The notes under the pieces are model-generated. The model did no database searches. It worked only from the letters and a program-made list of their open reading frames with translations, and was not told the origin of the DNA. Source: Anaerostipes butyraticus (GTDB lineage: Bacteria > Bacillota > Clostridia > Lachnospirales > Lachnospiraceae). Taken from it: 64,000 nt of DNA. The stretch is taken from assembly GCF_016586355.1 (NCBI RefSeq), contig NZ_BLYI01000031.1, forward strand, positions 107,579 to 171,578, read 5' to 3'. The translations under genes and the position numbers were made by a program. Positions 8,191-16,222 of the stretch are shown here, one piece after another (position 1 is the stretch's first letter; every line of letters starts with the position of its first letter).

Positions 8191-9413
8191 CCTCTTTTCT
8201 TCCTCCTGCACCTTTCTGAATATAGGATTAAAACACCGGCAGTAAGAATAATCATGCACAAACCAGAGATGAAAAACCAGACATTTACACCTACTTTTTC
8301 TGCTATTGGGCTGCTAAAAAGTAAGCCAATGGGCATTGTCACAGAAGAAATCAAAGTAAGTACCGAAAATGCCCGCCCCATTTTTTCCGGGGATATGGTT
8401 TCCTGCATATAGGCAGTCAGCGGGATTGTATGGACATTTCCAGAAGCACCTAAACAGATACAACCTCCTGCAAAGAAAAACCAGCCAGCATAAGTCTGCG
8501 GTATGATACCGCAGATCAGCGACATAACTCCCATTCCGAACAAACCGATAAAGGAAACTCTGATTTTCCGAATTATCTTTAGAACGCTGGAAAATAAAAG
8601 GGAAGATGCCATCATACCGATTGCAAAAGATAATTCCACAGCACTGCCATACATTGCCGACAACTTAAAATAGTCGCTTGTCATGAGTGGATAAAAGGAA
8701 GATAATGGCGCATAGAATAGCATACAGAGAGCTTCCGCAATCACGATATAAAACAACTTTTTATCTTCTTTGAATACCTGCAATCCCTCTTTTATTTCTG
8801 CTATAAAATGCTGTTCTTCCCGCTCTGCTTTTTCAAGTTCTGGGATTTTAACGACTGCTAACGCGATACTTGCTAAAATTGCCCCCGCCACATCACTCAT
8901 TAAAACGATTGACATCGGGAAAATCGCAAATAAAGACGCACCAATTACCGGTCCCAGTAAAAAAGAGCCTGAATTTAGAAACTGCATCCATCCATTTGTT
9001 TTTACTAATTGGTCTTTTGGTACAAGCTGCGGAATAATTGACTGTATTGCTGGTTGCTGAAATGTGCTTCCAATCCCCCGGACACATAGCATAACAAATA
9101 CCGTCCACACAGGCAGGTCAAAAAAGAATAGTAATAATGCATAAATTAACGCAACCGCTCCCATTGCCATGTCCGAAAAAATAGAGATGAATTTTCGGTT
9201 ATAACGGTCAGCCGCAATTCCTGCCAGCGGACTGAACAGGGTCATTGGAAGATAGGCAACAAGCCCTGATACTCCTAACATTAACGGCGAAGATGTTTTT
9301 TCAGCAAGCCACCAAATAAGAGCAAACTGAACACCGTGACTTCCTAACATTGAAACTGCCTGTCCCAATGCAACAATCATAAACTGCGATTTCCATTTTT
9401 GTATTTTTTCCAT
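8169..9413 (-). CDS. MFS efflux transporter, Mef-like
   Basis: 414 residues from the ATG at 9413, which has AGAGGA 9 nt upstream; an in-frame ATG at 9437 has no such site. Twelve predicted membrane segments; the start MEKIQKWKSQFMIVALGQAVSMLG and the loop GIAADRYNRKFI are typical of the Mef/TetV-like drug exporters. The very C-terminus (RRKKRGFENFRY) runs into the acetyltransferase remnant and may be an acquired tail. Second gene of an operon with the MarR gene at 9539-9970; a leader ORF and hairpin lie between them. Drug specificity cannot be told from sequence. Confidence 0.85.
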   Translation of the reverse strand: MEKIQKWKSQFMIVALGQAVSMLGSHGVQFALIWWLAEKTSSPLMLGVSGLVAYLPMTLFSPLAGIAADRYNRKFISIFSDMAMGAVALIYALLLFFFDLPVWTVFVMLCVRGIGSTFQQPAIQSIIPQLVPKDQLVKTNGWMQFLNSGSFLLGPVIGASLFAIFPMSIVLMSDVAGAILASIALAVVKIPELEKAEREEQHFIAEIKEGLQVFKEDKKLFYIVIAEALCMLFYAPLSSFYPLMTSDYFKLSAMYGSAVELSFAIGMMASSLLFSSVLKIIRKIRVSFIGLFGMGVMSLICGIIPQTYAGWFFFAGGCICLGASGNVHTIPLTAYMQETISPEKMGRAFSVLTLISSVTMPIGLLFSSPIAEKVGVNVWFFISGLCMIILTAGVLILYSERCRRKKRGFENFRY

Positions 9414-9420
9414 ATCAAAT

Positions 9421-9481
9421 TGTCCTCTCATTTTCAAAATAGTTTTTCAAACAGGGGACAATATCGAATGTGATCATCCCC
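9421..9481 (-). promoter_or_regulatory. Candidate translational attenuator in front of the Mef-like gene
   Basis: On the minus strand GGGGA (9477-9481) can pair with TCCCC (9454-9458). The same segment TGTCCCCT (9453-9460) can instead pair, with one mismatch, with the ribosome site AGAGGACA (9421-9428) of the efflux gene. Such mutually exclusive pairing just after a short leader ORF is how several ribosome-targeting-drug resistance genes are controlled. Inferred from complementarity only. Confidence 0.45.
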
Positions 9482-9484
9482 TTA

Positions 9485-9502
9485 TTATGCTGCTGCCGAC
9501 AT
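9485..9502 (-). CDS. Five-codon leader peptide MSAAA
   Basis: ATG at 9502 with AGGGAGGTG spaced 7 nt upstream, encoding Met-Ser-Ala-Ala-Ala, then TAA. The ribosome site is among the strongest in the region although the frame is only five codons long. It lies 36 nt after the MarR stop and is followed within 5 nt by the attenuator hairpin. Function as a regulatory leader is inferred. Confidence 0.5.
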   Translation of the reverse strand: MSAAA

Positions 9503-9538
9503 CAAGCCACCTCCCTTCAAAAGATTTTATTTCTGTTT

Positions 9539-9970
9539 TTATAACATGGCTTCCAAATATTTTCTTAATCCGTCACGATATTTTTTCGTAAGCGTCAGAT
9601 ATTGCTGCTGTTCCTCCGCTGTCCATTCATTCCAGATTTTGTTTTCAATCTCGTGCAGAGGTATTATTTTTTCTGATGAAAATTTCTTTCCCTTTTCAGT
9701 CAGGCAGAGAATTGTATTTCTGCCTTTCCCTTGTTTCAAATATACGATTTCCTCTTTTTCCAATTTGCGAATGGCAGAATTGATTGTCTGGCGGCTGATA
9801 CCTGTAAGTTTACTTATTTCACTTTGCAGACATTTACCACCTTTCTCACAGAGTACATATAAAATATTTTGAACGCTATCCGAAATACCCATTTTTACAG
9901 CCGCTTCGTGGTATAAAGCGTTGATTTCTCCTGCTAAATAGGTATATTGTCCCGTTTCTAAATAGTGCAA
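9539..9970 (-). CDS. MarR family regulator of the efflux operon (TTG start)
   Basis: 143 residues from a TTG at 9970, chosen because AGGAGGAGG lies 6 nt before it. The ATG at 10009 sits inside the operator repeat, between the -10 box and the ribosome site, so the first 13 codons of the longer frame are not protein. Winged helix at residues about 30-100 (LQSEISKLTGISRQTINSAIRKLEKEEIVYLKQGKGRNTILCLTEKG). First gene of the efflux operon; likely an autorepressor released by a drug or stress ligand. Confidence 0.85.
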   Translation of the reverse strand: MHYLETGQYTYLAGEINALYHEAAVKMGISDSVQNILYVLCEKGGKCLQSEISKLTGISRQTINSAIRKLEKEEIVYLKQGKGRNTILCLTEKGKKFSSEKIIPLHEIENKIWNEWTAEEQQQYLTLTKKYRDGLRKYLEAML

Positions 9971-9991
9971 TTTTTTCCTCCTCCTTGATTG

Positions 9992-10039
9992 TCCGATTTC
10001 GTACATCATTTATTATATCCGATTTCGTACATAAGTCAA
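9992..10039 (-). promoter_or_regulatory. MarR-efflux operon promoter with two identical 15-bp operators
   Basis: Minus strand TTGACT (10034-10039), 16 nt, TATAAT (10012-10017). The 15-mer TCCGATTTCGTACAT (plus strand) occurs exactly twice, at 9992-10006 and 10018-10032: one copy fills the promoter spacer, the other covers the transcription start. The 26-bp spacing is near two and a half helical turns. Confidence 0.75.
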
Positions 10040-10221
10040 TAGACTTTTTGTTTTTTGAATCCGGATCTTTTTTAAACGAGGGGCAGTCTCAAATTTTCAT
10101 CTGTATATCACCTCTTTTTGTCTCTCTTAAGCAGCTTACCTTACATTTATCTGACATTTCCGACAGAATCCGTAAAATCGTCCTGTCCGGTGCTATAATC
10201 TGAGTGAAAGGAAGTGATTAT

Positions 10222-11331
10222 ATGGAACTGTATGCTGACATCATAAAAGAAGCACTGCTCTTCTTCCCTGTGCTTGCTTTCTTTGTAACCATCCCTTATA
10301 TCATTCATAATTACCGGAAATTTGGCTCTGTTCTCAGTCTTAGAATTCTCATCGTCTATTCCTTTGTTCTGTACCTTCTCTGTGCTTATTTTCTTGTGAT
10401 CCTTCCGCTTCCATCCAGGCAGGAAGCAGCTCTTTTAACTGGCCCGAGACTGCAGCTGATTCCGTTTCATTTTGCGGCGGATATCATCAAAGAAGCCGGT
10501 TCCGGCGGTATTCTTTCCTATATCAATAACCCTGCATTATTTCAGATGCTGTTTAATGTCGCCATGACCATTCCTTTCGGAATGTATCTGCGGTATTATT
10601 TTCAGTGGTCACGAAAAAAGACGCTGGCCGCGTCTTTCCTTCTTTCTCTCTTCTTTGAACTTACTCAGCTTTCCGGATTGTATTTCTATTATCCGAGAAG
10701 CTACCGCCTGTTTGATGTGGACGATCTGATGGCAAATACACTGGGAGGAATTCTTGGTTATTATCTCACGGGTCCTTTTCTGAAAGTCCTCCCCAACAGA
10801 CAGCAGATGGATGCCGTCAGTTTCCGCAGAGGACGTGAAGTCTCCCTTGCAAGAAGGCTTACCGCCATCGTCATTGACATCACAGCGGCTGTATTGCTTG
10901 GAGGGGCCGCAGCTGTTTTATGCCGGATCTGTTCTGTCACCATACCGTATCTTTCATGGATTGTCTGTTTCGGATACTTTGTTCTTCTTCCGGCTTTTTA
11001 CGGCGGACAAACCTTTGGAAAACGCCTGACCGGAACGAAAATCGCTGCCGTCAGCAGACAAAATGCCGTCTGGTACCAGTATGTGATCCGCGGTGTTTCT
11101 ATCTTTCTGGGTCTGTATGGTATTCCAAGGCTCGTCTATGAGTTCCTGGAGTTCTGTGCCAGGTATCATGTCATAACAGAATATGGAACTTTATTTCTCT
11201 CCGGTCTGTTTGCTGCCGGATACTGCTTCTATTTTGTGTTTGCAGCTGTTATGATGGCCCTTCACAAACCATTGTTTTATGAAAAAATATCCCGCACCCA
11301 GGTGATCAGCACTGTCCGGCGCCGCTTATGA
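10222..11331 (+). CDS. VanZ-RDD fusion membrane protein
   Basis: 369 residues from the ATG at 10222 (GGAAGTGA ribosome site; the GTG at 10204 is less likely). The first 200 residues are a VanZ-like domain with membrane segments and the typical LQLIPFHF, FGMYLRYYF and YPRSYRLFDVDDLMANTLGGILGY. Residues about 210-350 form an RDD domain (ARRLTAIVIDITAA, then GGQTFGKRLTGTKI). VanZ domains are linked to glycopeptide tolerance and cell-envelope lipids; RDD proteins to ion or drug transport. No substrate can be named. TATAAT at 10193-10198 probably belongs to its promoter. Its stop overlaps the aldehyde dehydrogenase stop (convergent). Confidence 0.85.
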   Translation: MELYADIIKEALLFFPVLAFFVTIPYIIHNYRKFGSVLSLRILIVYSFVLYLLCAYFLVILPLPSRQEAALLTGPRLQLIPFHFAADIIKEAGSGGILSYINNPALFQMLFNVAMTIPFGMYLRYYFQWSRKKTLAASFLLSLFFELTQLSGLYFYYPRSYRLFDVDDLMANTLGGILGYYLTGPFLKVLPNRQQMDAVSFRRGREVSLARRLTAIVIDITAAVLLGGAAAVLCRICSVTIPYLSWIVCFGYFVLLPAFYGGQTFGKRLTGTKIAAVSRQNAVWYQYVIRGVSIFLGLYGIPRLVYEFLEFCARYHVITEYGTLFLSGLFAAGYCFYFVFAAVMMALHKPLFYEKISRTQVISTVRRRL

Positions 11332-12705
11332 CCTGCCAAGGAAGAGACGGATTATTTTTTCCTTTATTGTATTATAAGGCATATATCGAACAGGAAGATC
11401 GATGCGGTCCGATTTCTTCAGGATATTTTTCCTGTGGGAAAAGGTTTCAAAACTGTCTTTTCCATGATAAGAGCCCATGCCGCTTTCCCCGACTCCGCCA
11501 AATCCCATAGAGGAAGAAGCCAGATGCATGATCGTGTCGTTGACACACCCTCCGCCGTAAGACAGCCCATCCATAATCTCTCTTTCTGCCTGACGGTTTC
11601 TGGTAAACAGATAAAGGGCAAGGGGTTTTGGGCGCTTTGCGATGTATGCTTTGGCATCTTCAAGAGTCTCATAAGAAAGAACCGGCAGCAGCGGACCGAA
11701 AATTTCTTCCTGCATCAAAGGAGCCTGGAGATCTGGGTTTCGCAGGATCGTCGGTGCGATTTTTCTTGTCTTTTTATCGCCGTATCCGCCGGCTGCAATC
11801 TCTCCCTGTTCCATCATTCCCATCAGCCTCTTATAATGCCGCCTGCTTACAATGGATGGATAGTCTGGATGAATGACCGGATTTTCTCCGTACATCACCC
11901 GGATCCAGTATTTCAGATACATGACCAGCTCTTTTTCTACAGTCTTGTCTGCCAGAATATAATCCGGAGCCACACATACCTGTCCGGCATTTAAAAGTTT
12001 CCCGAAAATGATTCGTTTTGCCGCCATTTTGATATTGGCGCTTTTTTCCACAATGCAGGGACTTTTGCCGCCCAGTTCCAGTGTAACCGGAGTCAGATGA
12101 GCCGCCGCTTTCTGCATGACAATTTTCCCGACAGGAACACTTCCGGTAAAGAAAATGTAATCGAATGTCTGATCCAGAAGTCTCTGGCTTGTCTCCTTTC
12201 CGCCAGGGATAACACAGACATATTTAGGCGGGAATACAGCGCGCAGAATCTTTTTTAAGATTCTGGCGGATTCCGGCGCATATTCCGATGGTTTGATCAC
12301 ACAGCAGTTCCCGGCGGCTATGGCACCGGCCAGTGGCTGCAGGGACAGTAAAAATGGGAAATTCCAAGGTGCCGTGATCAGCACAACGCCGTAAGGCTCT
12401 GTTATCTGAAAACACTTGGAAGGAAACTGCGCCAGAGGCGCTCTGATTTTCTTTGGTTCCATCCACTTTTTTAAATGGCGTCTCAGATAAGCAATTTCCT
12501 CTAAGATCATCCCGATTTCTGTCATGTAAGATTCCGCGGAGGACTTGTTAAGATCCCTTTTCAGGGCCTGCTTTATCTGGGGTTCATAGCTGGAAACAGC
12601 CTGTTCCAGGCGTGTCAGCGCTTTTATCCGAAATGCGAAAGACCGGGTCTTTCCAGTATTATAAAATTGTCTTTGATTCTCTAAAATTTCTGTCATATTA
12701 CTCAT
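11326..12705 (-). CDS. NAD(P)-dependent aldehyde dehydrogenase
   Basis: 459 residues, the length of short class 3-like enzymes. Visible are ITAPWNFPFLLSLQPLAGAIAAGN, the cofactor loop FFTGSVPVG, the general-base ELGGKSP and the nucleophile in NAGQVCVAPDYIL. It oxidises aldehydes to acids, substrate unknown, cytosolic or weakly membrane-attached. The start has no clear ribosome site; ATG at 12705 or at 12696 are both possible. Monocistronic; divergent from truA. Confidence 0.9.
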   Translation of the reverse strand: MSNMTEILENQRQFYNTGKTRSFAFRIKALTRLEQAVSSYEPQIKQALKRDLNKSSAESYMTEIGMILEEIAYLRRHLKKWMEPKKIRAPLAQFPSKCFQITEPYGVVLITAPWNFPFLLSLQPLAGAIAAGNCCVIKPSEYAPESARILKKILRAVFPPKYVCVIPGGKETSQRLLDQTFDYIFFTGSVPVGKIVMQKAAAHLTPVTLELGGKSPCIVEKSANIKMAAKRIIFGKLLNAGQVCVAPDYILADKTVEKELVMYLKYWIRVMYGENPVIHPDYPSIVSRRHYKRLMGMMEQGEIAAGGYGDKKTRKIAPTILRNPDLQAPLMQEEIFGPLLPVLSYETLEDAKAYIAKRPKPLALYLFTRNRQAEREIMDGLSYGGGCVNDTIMHLASSSMGFGGVGESGMGSYHGKDSFETFSHRKNILKKSDRIDLPVRYMPYNTIKEKIIRLFLGRS

Positions 12706-12761
12706 AAAATCATTTTACTGCAAATATAAGGGGAATGCAACGGACCTCCGTGCGGCAAAAT

Positions 12762-12801
12762 CCCTGAAAATTTTGCATATTTTCAGGGGCTGTGATAAGA
12801 T
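12762..12801 (+). promoter_or_regulatory. truA promoter overlapped by an inverted repeat
   Basis: TTGCAT (12773-12778), 17 nt, TAAGAT (12796-12801). CCCTGAAAA (12762-12770) and TTTTCAGGG (12780-12788) form a perfect 9-bp inverted repeat around the -35 box, possibly an operator or the end of an older terminator. Confidence 0.5.
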
Positions 12802-12830
12802 GAGGAAAATTGTCATGAAAGGATTACAAA

Positions 12831-13577
12831 ATGAAACGAAACATTCGATTATTAATAGAATATGACGGCGGCCGCTACCGCGGCTGGCAGAAGCAGGGAA
12901 AGAACGCTGATGCAGATACCATTCAGGGCCGTCTGGAACAGGTACTGTCCAGGATGACAGGAGAAGACGTCCAGCTGATCGGCTCCGGGCGGACCGATGC
13001 GGGAGTGCACGCCCTGGGGCAGGTGGCAAATTTTCATACGGACTGCGGCATGTCCTGTGGAGAAATCAGAGATTATCTGACCCGGTATCTTCCTGCTGAC
13101 ATTGGAATATTAAAAGTCTCCGATGCGGGAGAGAGATTTCACAGCCGGTTAAACGCAGCTGAAAAAACATACTGCTACCGGATTGCGGTTCCTGGCGTTC
13201 CCCATGTGTTTGACCGAAAATATCTCTGGCATTTTCCGGAACCACTGGATATGAAAAAAATGGAACAGGCAGCTGATTTTTTGACTGGCCGGCATGACTT
13301 TAAAGGATTTTCCTCTATTAAGCGGACAAAAAAATCAACGGTAAGAGAACTTTATGCCATTGATATTGAGAAGAAAGAAAAGGAAATCCTGATTTCCTTT
13401 ACGGGAAATGGATTTCTTCACAATATGGTTCGAATCCTGACCGGTACTCTTGTAGAAATTGGCTGCGGCAGAAAGCAGCCGGAAGATGTCCTGACCGTCT
13501 TGCAGACAAAAGACCGGCAGGATGCGGGAATGACGGCTCCGCCTCAGGGATTGTTCCTTGTGTCTGTGAAATATTAA
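12831..13577 (+). CDS. truA: tRNA pseudouridine(38-40) synthase
   Basis: 248 residues, normal length. IRLLIEYDGGRYRGWQKQ at the start, the catalytic aspartate in SGRTDAGVHALGQVANF, and GNGFLHNMVRILTGTLVEIG near the C-terminus are all TruA signatures. Modifies uridines in the tRNA anticodon stem. AAAGGA ribosome site 8 nt before the ATG. Usually with ribosomal genes; here it is alone between metabolic genes. Confidence 0.95.
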   Translation: MKRNIRLLIEYDGGRYRGWQKQGKNADADTIQGRLEQVLSRMTGEDVQLIGSGRTDAGVHALGQVANFHTDCGMSCGEIRDYLTRYLPADIGILKVSDAGERFHSRLNAAEKTYCYRIAVPGVPHVFDRKYLWHFPEPLDMKKMEQAADFLTGRHDFKGFSSIKRTKKSTVRELYAIDIEKKEKEILISFTGNGFLHNMVRILTGTLVEIGCGRKQPEDVLTVLQTKDRQDAGMTAPPQGLFLVSVKY

Positions 13578-13630
13578 ATGCGGAGCGTTTTTATTTCACA
13601 GGAACGGGGTTTTCTGAGAAATGAAAAGAA

Positions 13631-13668
13631 GATGAGCGCAGGCAGAATATTCTGCAGACTCGCTCATC
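13631..13668 (-). terminator. Putative terminator after the DUF4405-like gene
   Basis: GATGAGCG and CGCTCATC (13631-13638, 13661-13668) form the outer stem, with GCAGAATATTCTGC as an inner stem; the minus strand continues T-rich. Possibly serves truA as well, but no plus-strand T run follows. Confidence 0.45.
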
Positions 13669-13688
13669 CTCAAAGTGGGTTGGCATTG

Positions 13689-14363
13689 TTATGATTTTTT
13701 CCTGCATTTTGAAAGGAACAGGCTGATCTGGCTGGAAATAAAGATAAAACATCCCATCATGGCCAGATAATCGAGATAAAAAGATACTTTGGATTCTCCA
13801 AAATCCAGGAAAACAAACATGGTGCGCAGCAGCATATAGTCTAATAGTCTTCTCTGGAAAAAGACGTACAGACCGTAAACGGCAACGCCGGCTCCAATGA
13901 TATATTTCACGATCGCTGTTCCTGCGGATGGTTTGCTGCCTTTCTTCCGGAACATATTCATGAGCATTCTCCAGTGGAGTCCGATATGAAGGGACATGAT
14001 GACGAATCCCCAGTAATTGGATGCCATATGCAGCTGTCTTGCAAAAGACATGTTTCCATCGATGTTCAGGAATGCAAATACGTGCCTGGACATCATGATT
14101 CCGCTTATCATCAGCCCGATCATGGCGGCAAACAGCAGAAAATTGATTATCAGCCGGAACACTCGATCCAGGGAATATTTCCCTTTCGGCAGATTTTTAT
14201 ACCACTGAATGTTCAGAACATGATGGATGATGAATAAAAGGAATATGGCAGCTCCAAACCATTCATGAAGATCATCTCCCCAATAGTGATATCCCATCAG
14301 CAGCAAAAGCAGAATGGTCATCAAAAGATCGACCATCATCTTAGTTACAGTTTTTCTGGTCAT
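13689..14363 (-). CDS. DUF4405-like heme-b type membrane protein
   Basis: 224 residues from the ATG at 14363 (AAAGGAG upstream). About five to six membrane segments. Histidine pairs lie in HEWFGAAIFLLFIIHHVLN and RQLHMASNYWGFVIMSLHIGLHW, the pattern of diheme cytochrome-b-like four-helix bundles; heme binding is inferred. It follows the ferredoxin-containing aldo/keto reductase by 22 nt, so the pair may pass electrons between a soluble reductase and the membrane. Function not demonstrated for this family. Confidence 0.75.
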   Translation of the reverse strand: MTRKTVTKMMVDLLMTILLLLLMGYHYWGDDLHEWFGAAIFLLFIIHHVLNIQWYKNLPKGKYSLDRVFRLIINFLLFAAMIGLMISGIMMSRHVFAFLNIDGNMSFARQLHMASNYWGFVIMSLHIGLHWRMLMNMFRKKGSKPSAGTAIVKYIIGAGVAVYGLYVFFQRRLLDYMLLRTMFVFLDFGESKVSFYLDYLAMMGCFIFISSQISLFLSKCRKKS

Positions 14364-14385
14364 AGATTCTCCTTTTTGCATGATG

Positions 14386-15525
14386 TTACAGATCTGCAGG
14401 CTGTTTTAGTTTTTCTGCAAAATCTGCCATCGCTTCTGATATTTTTAACTGCTGCGGACAGACAGCCTCGCAGCTTCTGCATCCGATGCATGCATCAGGA
14501 CGTTTGTCTTCGTCCAGGGCGTCCACCGCATTACGGGTAATAAAACCGGTGTGATAACGGCTTTCATTGTAAAGAGATAAAAGTGTTGGAATATCCAGAT
14601 GCTTCGGGCATCTGCTCGTACAATAGCGGCAGGCTGTACATGGAAGAATATCCAGCATACTGTCTGTTACGTCCATTAACGCATTCATTTCTTTTTCTGT
14701 TAACGGTTTGCTTTCTTTATAGGTCTCTATATTATCTTTTAACTGTTTCATATTGGACATACCGGACAATACCATGGTCACACCCGGTATGCTCTGCAGA
14801 AAACGGAACCCCCATGCCGGATCCTCTTCTTCCGGGCGGAGCGCTTTCAGTTTCCGGCTGTTTTCTTCTGATAATACCGCAAGTTTTCCGCCGCGCAGCG
14901 GTTCCATGACCCAGATTGGAATCTTCCGTTCATTGAGAAGTTCCACCTTAGCTTTTGCATCCTGAAGTTTCCAGTCCAGATAGTTTAACTGGATCTGACA
15001 GAATTCCATATGTTCTCCGTAAGCATCCAGAAAACGTTTTAATGTATCGTAACGTCCATGACAGGAAAAGCCGAGATGACGGATTCTTCCGTTTTCTTTC
15101 TGCTGGAGCAGATATTTTAAAATACCATTCTTCTCATCCAGGTATGGATCAATGTTCTTCTCATATACATTGTGGAACAGATAGAAATCGAAATACTCTA
15201 CGCCGCATTTGCGGATCTGTTCTTCAAAAATCTCTTCCACTTTTCCCATATTGGACAAGTCATATCCTGGAAATTTCGTTGCCAGATAATAGCTGTCCCT
15301 CGGATAATTTCCCAGGATGCGTCCGGTGACAATCTCTGACTGGCCGTTATGATAGCCAAAAGCCGTATCATAATAATTAATTCCCTGCTTCATGGCATAA
15401 TCAATCATCTCTTCGGCTGCTTTCTCATCAATATCTGCGTCTGAGCCGCCTTCTATCAGCGGCAGGCGCATGGCGCCAAGTCCAAGAGCAGATAATTTCA
15501 TTCCCTGAAAATCTTTATATATCAT
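14386..15525 (-). CDS. Aldo/keto reductase with C-terminal 2[4Fe-4S] ferredoxin domain
   Basis: 379 residues. The barrel has the catalytic set: Asp/Tyr in YYDTAFGYHNGQSE, Lys in YYLATKFP and His in FYLFHN. From about residue 295 a ferredoxin-like domain has two cysteine clusters, CTACRYCTSRCPK and CIGCRSCEAVCPQ. This architecture is common in anaerobic Clostridia, where the reductase may draw electrons from ferredoxin; substrate unknown. AAGGAGAGAAC precedes the ATG. First gene of an operon with the DUF4405-like membrane protein. Confidence 0.9.
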   Translation of the reverse strand: MIYKDFQGMKLSALGLGAMRLPLIEGGSDADIDEKAAEEMIDYAMKQGINYYDTAFGYHNGQSEIVTGRILGNYPRDSYYLATKFPGYDLSNMGKVEEIFEEQIRKCGVEYFDFYLFHNVYEKNIDPYLDEKNGILKYLLQQKENGRIRHLGFSCHGRYDTLKRFLDAYGEHMEFCQIQLNYLDWKLQDAKAKVELLNERKIPIWVMEPLRGGKLAVLSEENSRKLKALRPEEEDPAWGFRFLQSIPGVTMVLSGMSNMKQLKDNIETYKESKPLTEKEMNALMDVTDSMLDILPCTACRYCTSRCPKHLDIPTLLSLYNESRYHTGFITRNAVDALDEDKRPDACIGCRSCEAVCPQQLKISEAMADFAEKLKQPADL

Positions 15526-15636
15526 ATTGTTCTCTCCTTCCTTTTTCCTCTGTCCATAAATATTTAATTATACCATAACACTTAAACTTCACTTTAAGTC
15601 AAGGAGAAAACGAAAAACCATCCGCTTTTGACATGG

Positions 15637-16164
15637 TCAGGACAGCTGCCTTCCTGCTTCATAGGCTTCTGTCATCGCTTTTGTACCGATGACTTCACCT
15701 TTCTGCCATACCCGCTCGCCCCATATGATATTTTGCACGGAGCATCCGAGATTCTCAAGAATGGCGCAAAGTTCTTCTCCTGTTCTTCGCAGACCCTGTC
15801 TGCCGTCATGGCCGGTTACGATCACAAAGGCTTTTTTACCGCCCAGATCCTGCCATTTCGGGAGCAGACGGTCGATCATAACCTTCATTTGTCCGCTCAT
15901 TGTCAGGAAATAGGTCGGAGAAGCGAGAACCAGCATATCGGCTTCCTCTGCCTTTTGAAGAAGATCCGCCATATCATCCTGCTGAACACAGGAACCGGTC
16001 CGGAAACATGCGTAGCATGCCCGGCAGGGAGAAATCTCTTTCTCCCTGAGGGATATTTTTTCCACCTGATTTCCCGCTTCTTCGGCGCCGCGGATAAATT
16101 CATCGCATAACAAGTCTGAATTCCCTTTTGCACGAGGTCTTCCATTGATAACCAGTATTTTCAT
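15637..16164 (-). CDS. NAD(P)H-dependent flavodoxin-type oxidoreductase
   Basis: 175 residues from the ATG at 16164 (GGAG 9 nt before it). Flavodoxin-like fold: MKILVINGRPRAKGNSD binds FMN phosphate, ASPTYFLTMSGQMKVMIDR is the flavin ring loop, and GHDGRQGLRRTGEELC follows. The cysteine-rich CRACYACFRTGSC is found in iron-sulfur flavoprotein-like members, but a full cluster set is uncertain. Likely a cytosolic quinone, azo or nitro reductase-like enzyme. Single gene between two aldo/keto reductases. Confidence 0.85.
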   Translation of the reverse strand: MKILVINGRPRAKGNSDLLCDEFIRGAEEAGNQVEKISLREKEISPCRACYACFRTGSCVQQDDMADLLQKAEEADMLVLASPTYFLTMSGQMKVMIDRLLPKWQDLGGKKAFVIVTGHDGRQGLRRTGEELCAILENLGCSVQNIIWGERVWQKGEVIGTKAMTEAYEAGRQLS

Positions 16165-16222
16165 ATGTTTCATCTCCAATAATAAATAGCCGTAAACATT
16201 GCAGATTCTTTTCTGTCTTGTA

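Noticed and set aside
8068..8259. 63-residue frame as a complete small gene
   Set aside because: Its first 23 residues are the efflux gene read in another frame; only the last 40 look like protein, and these match a truncated acetyltransferase.
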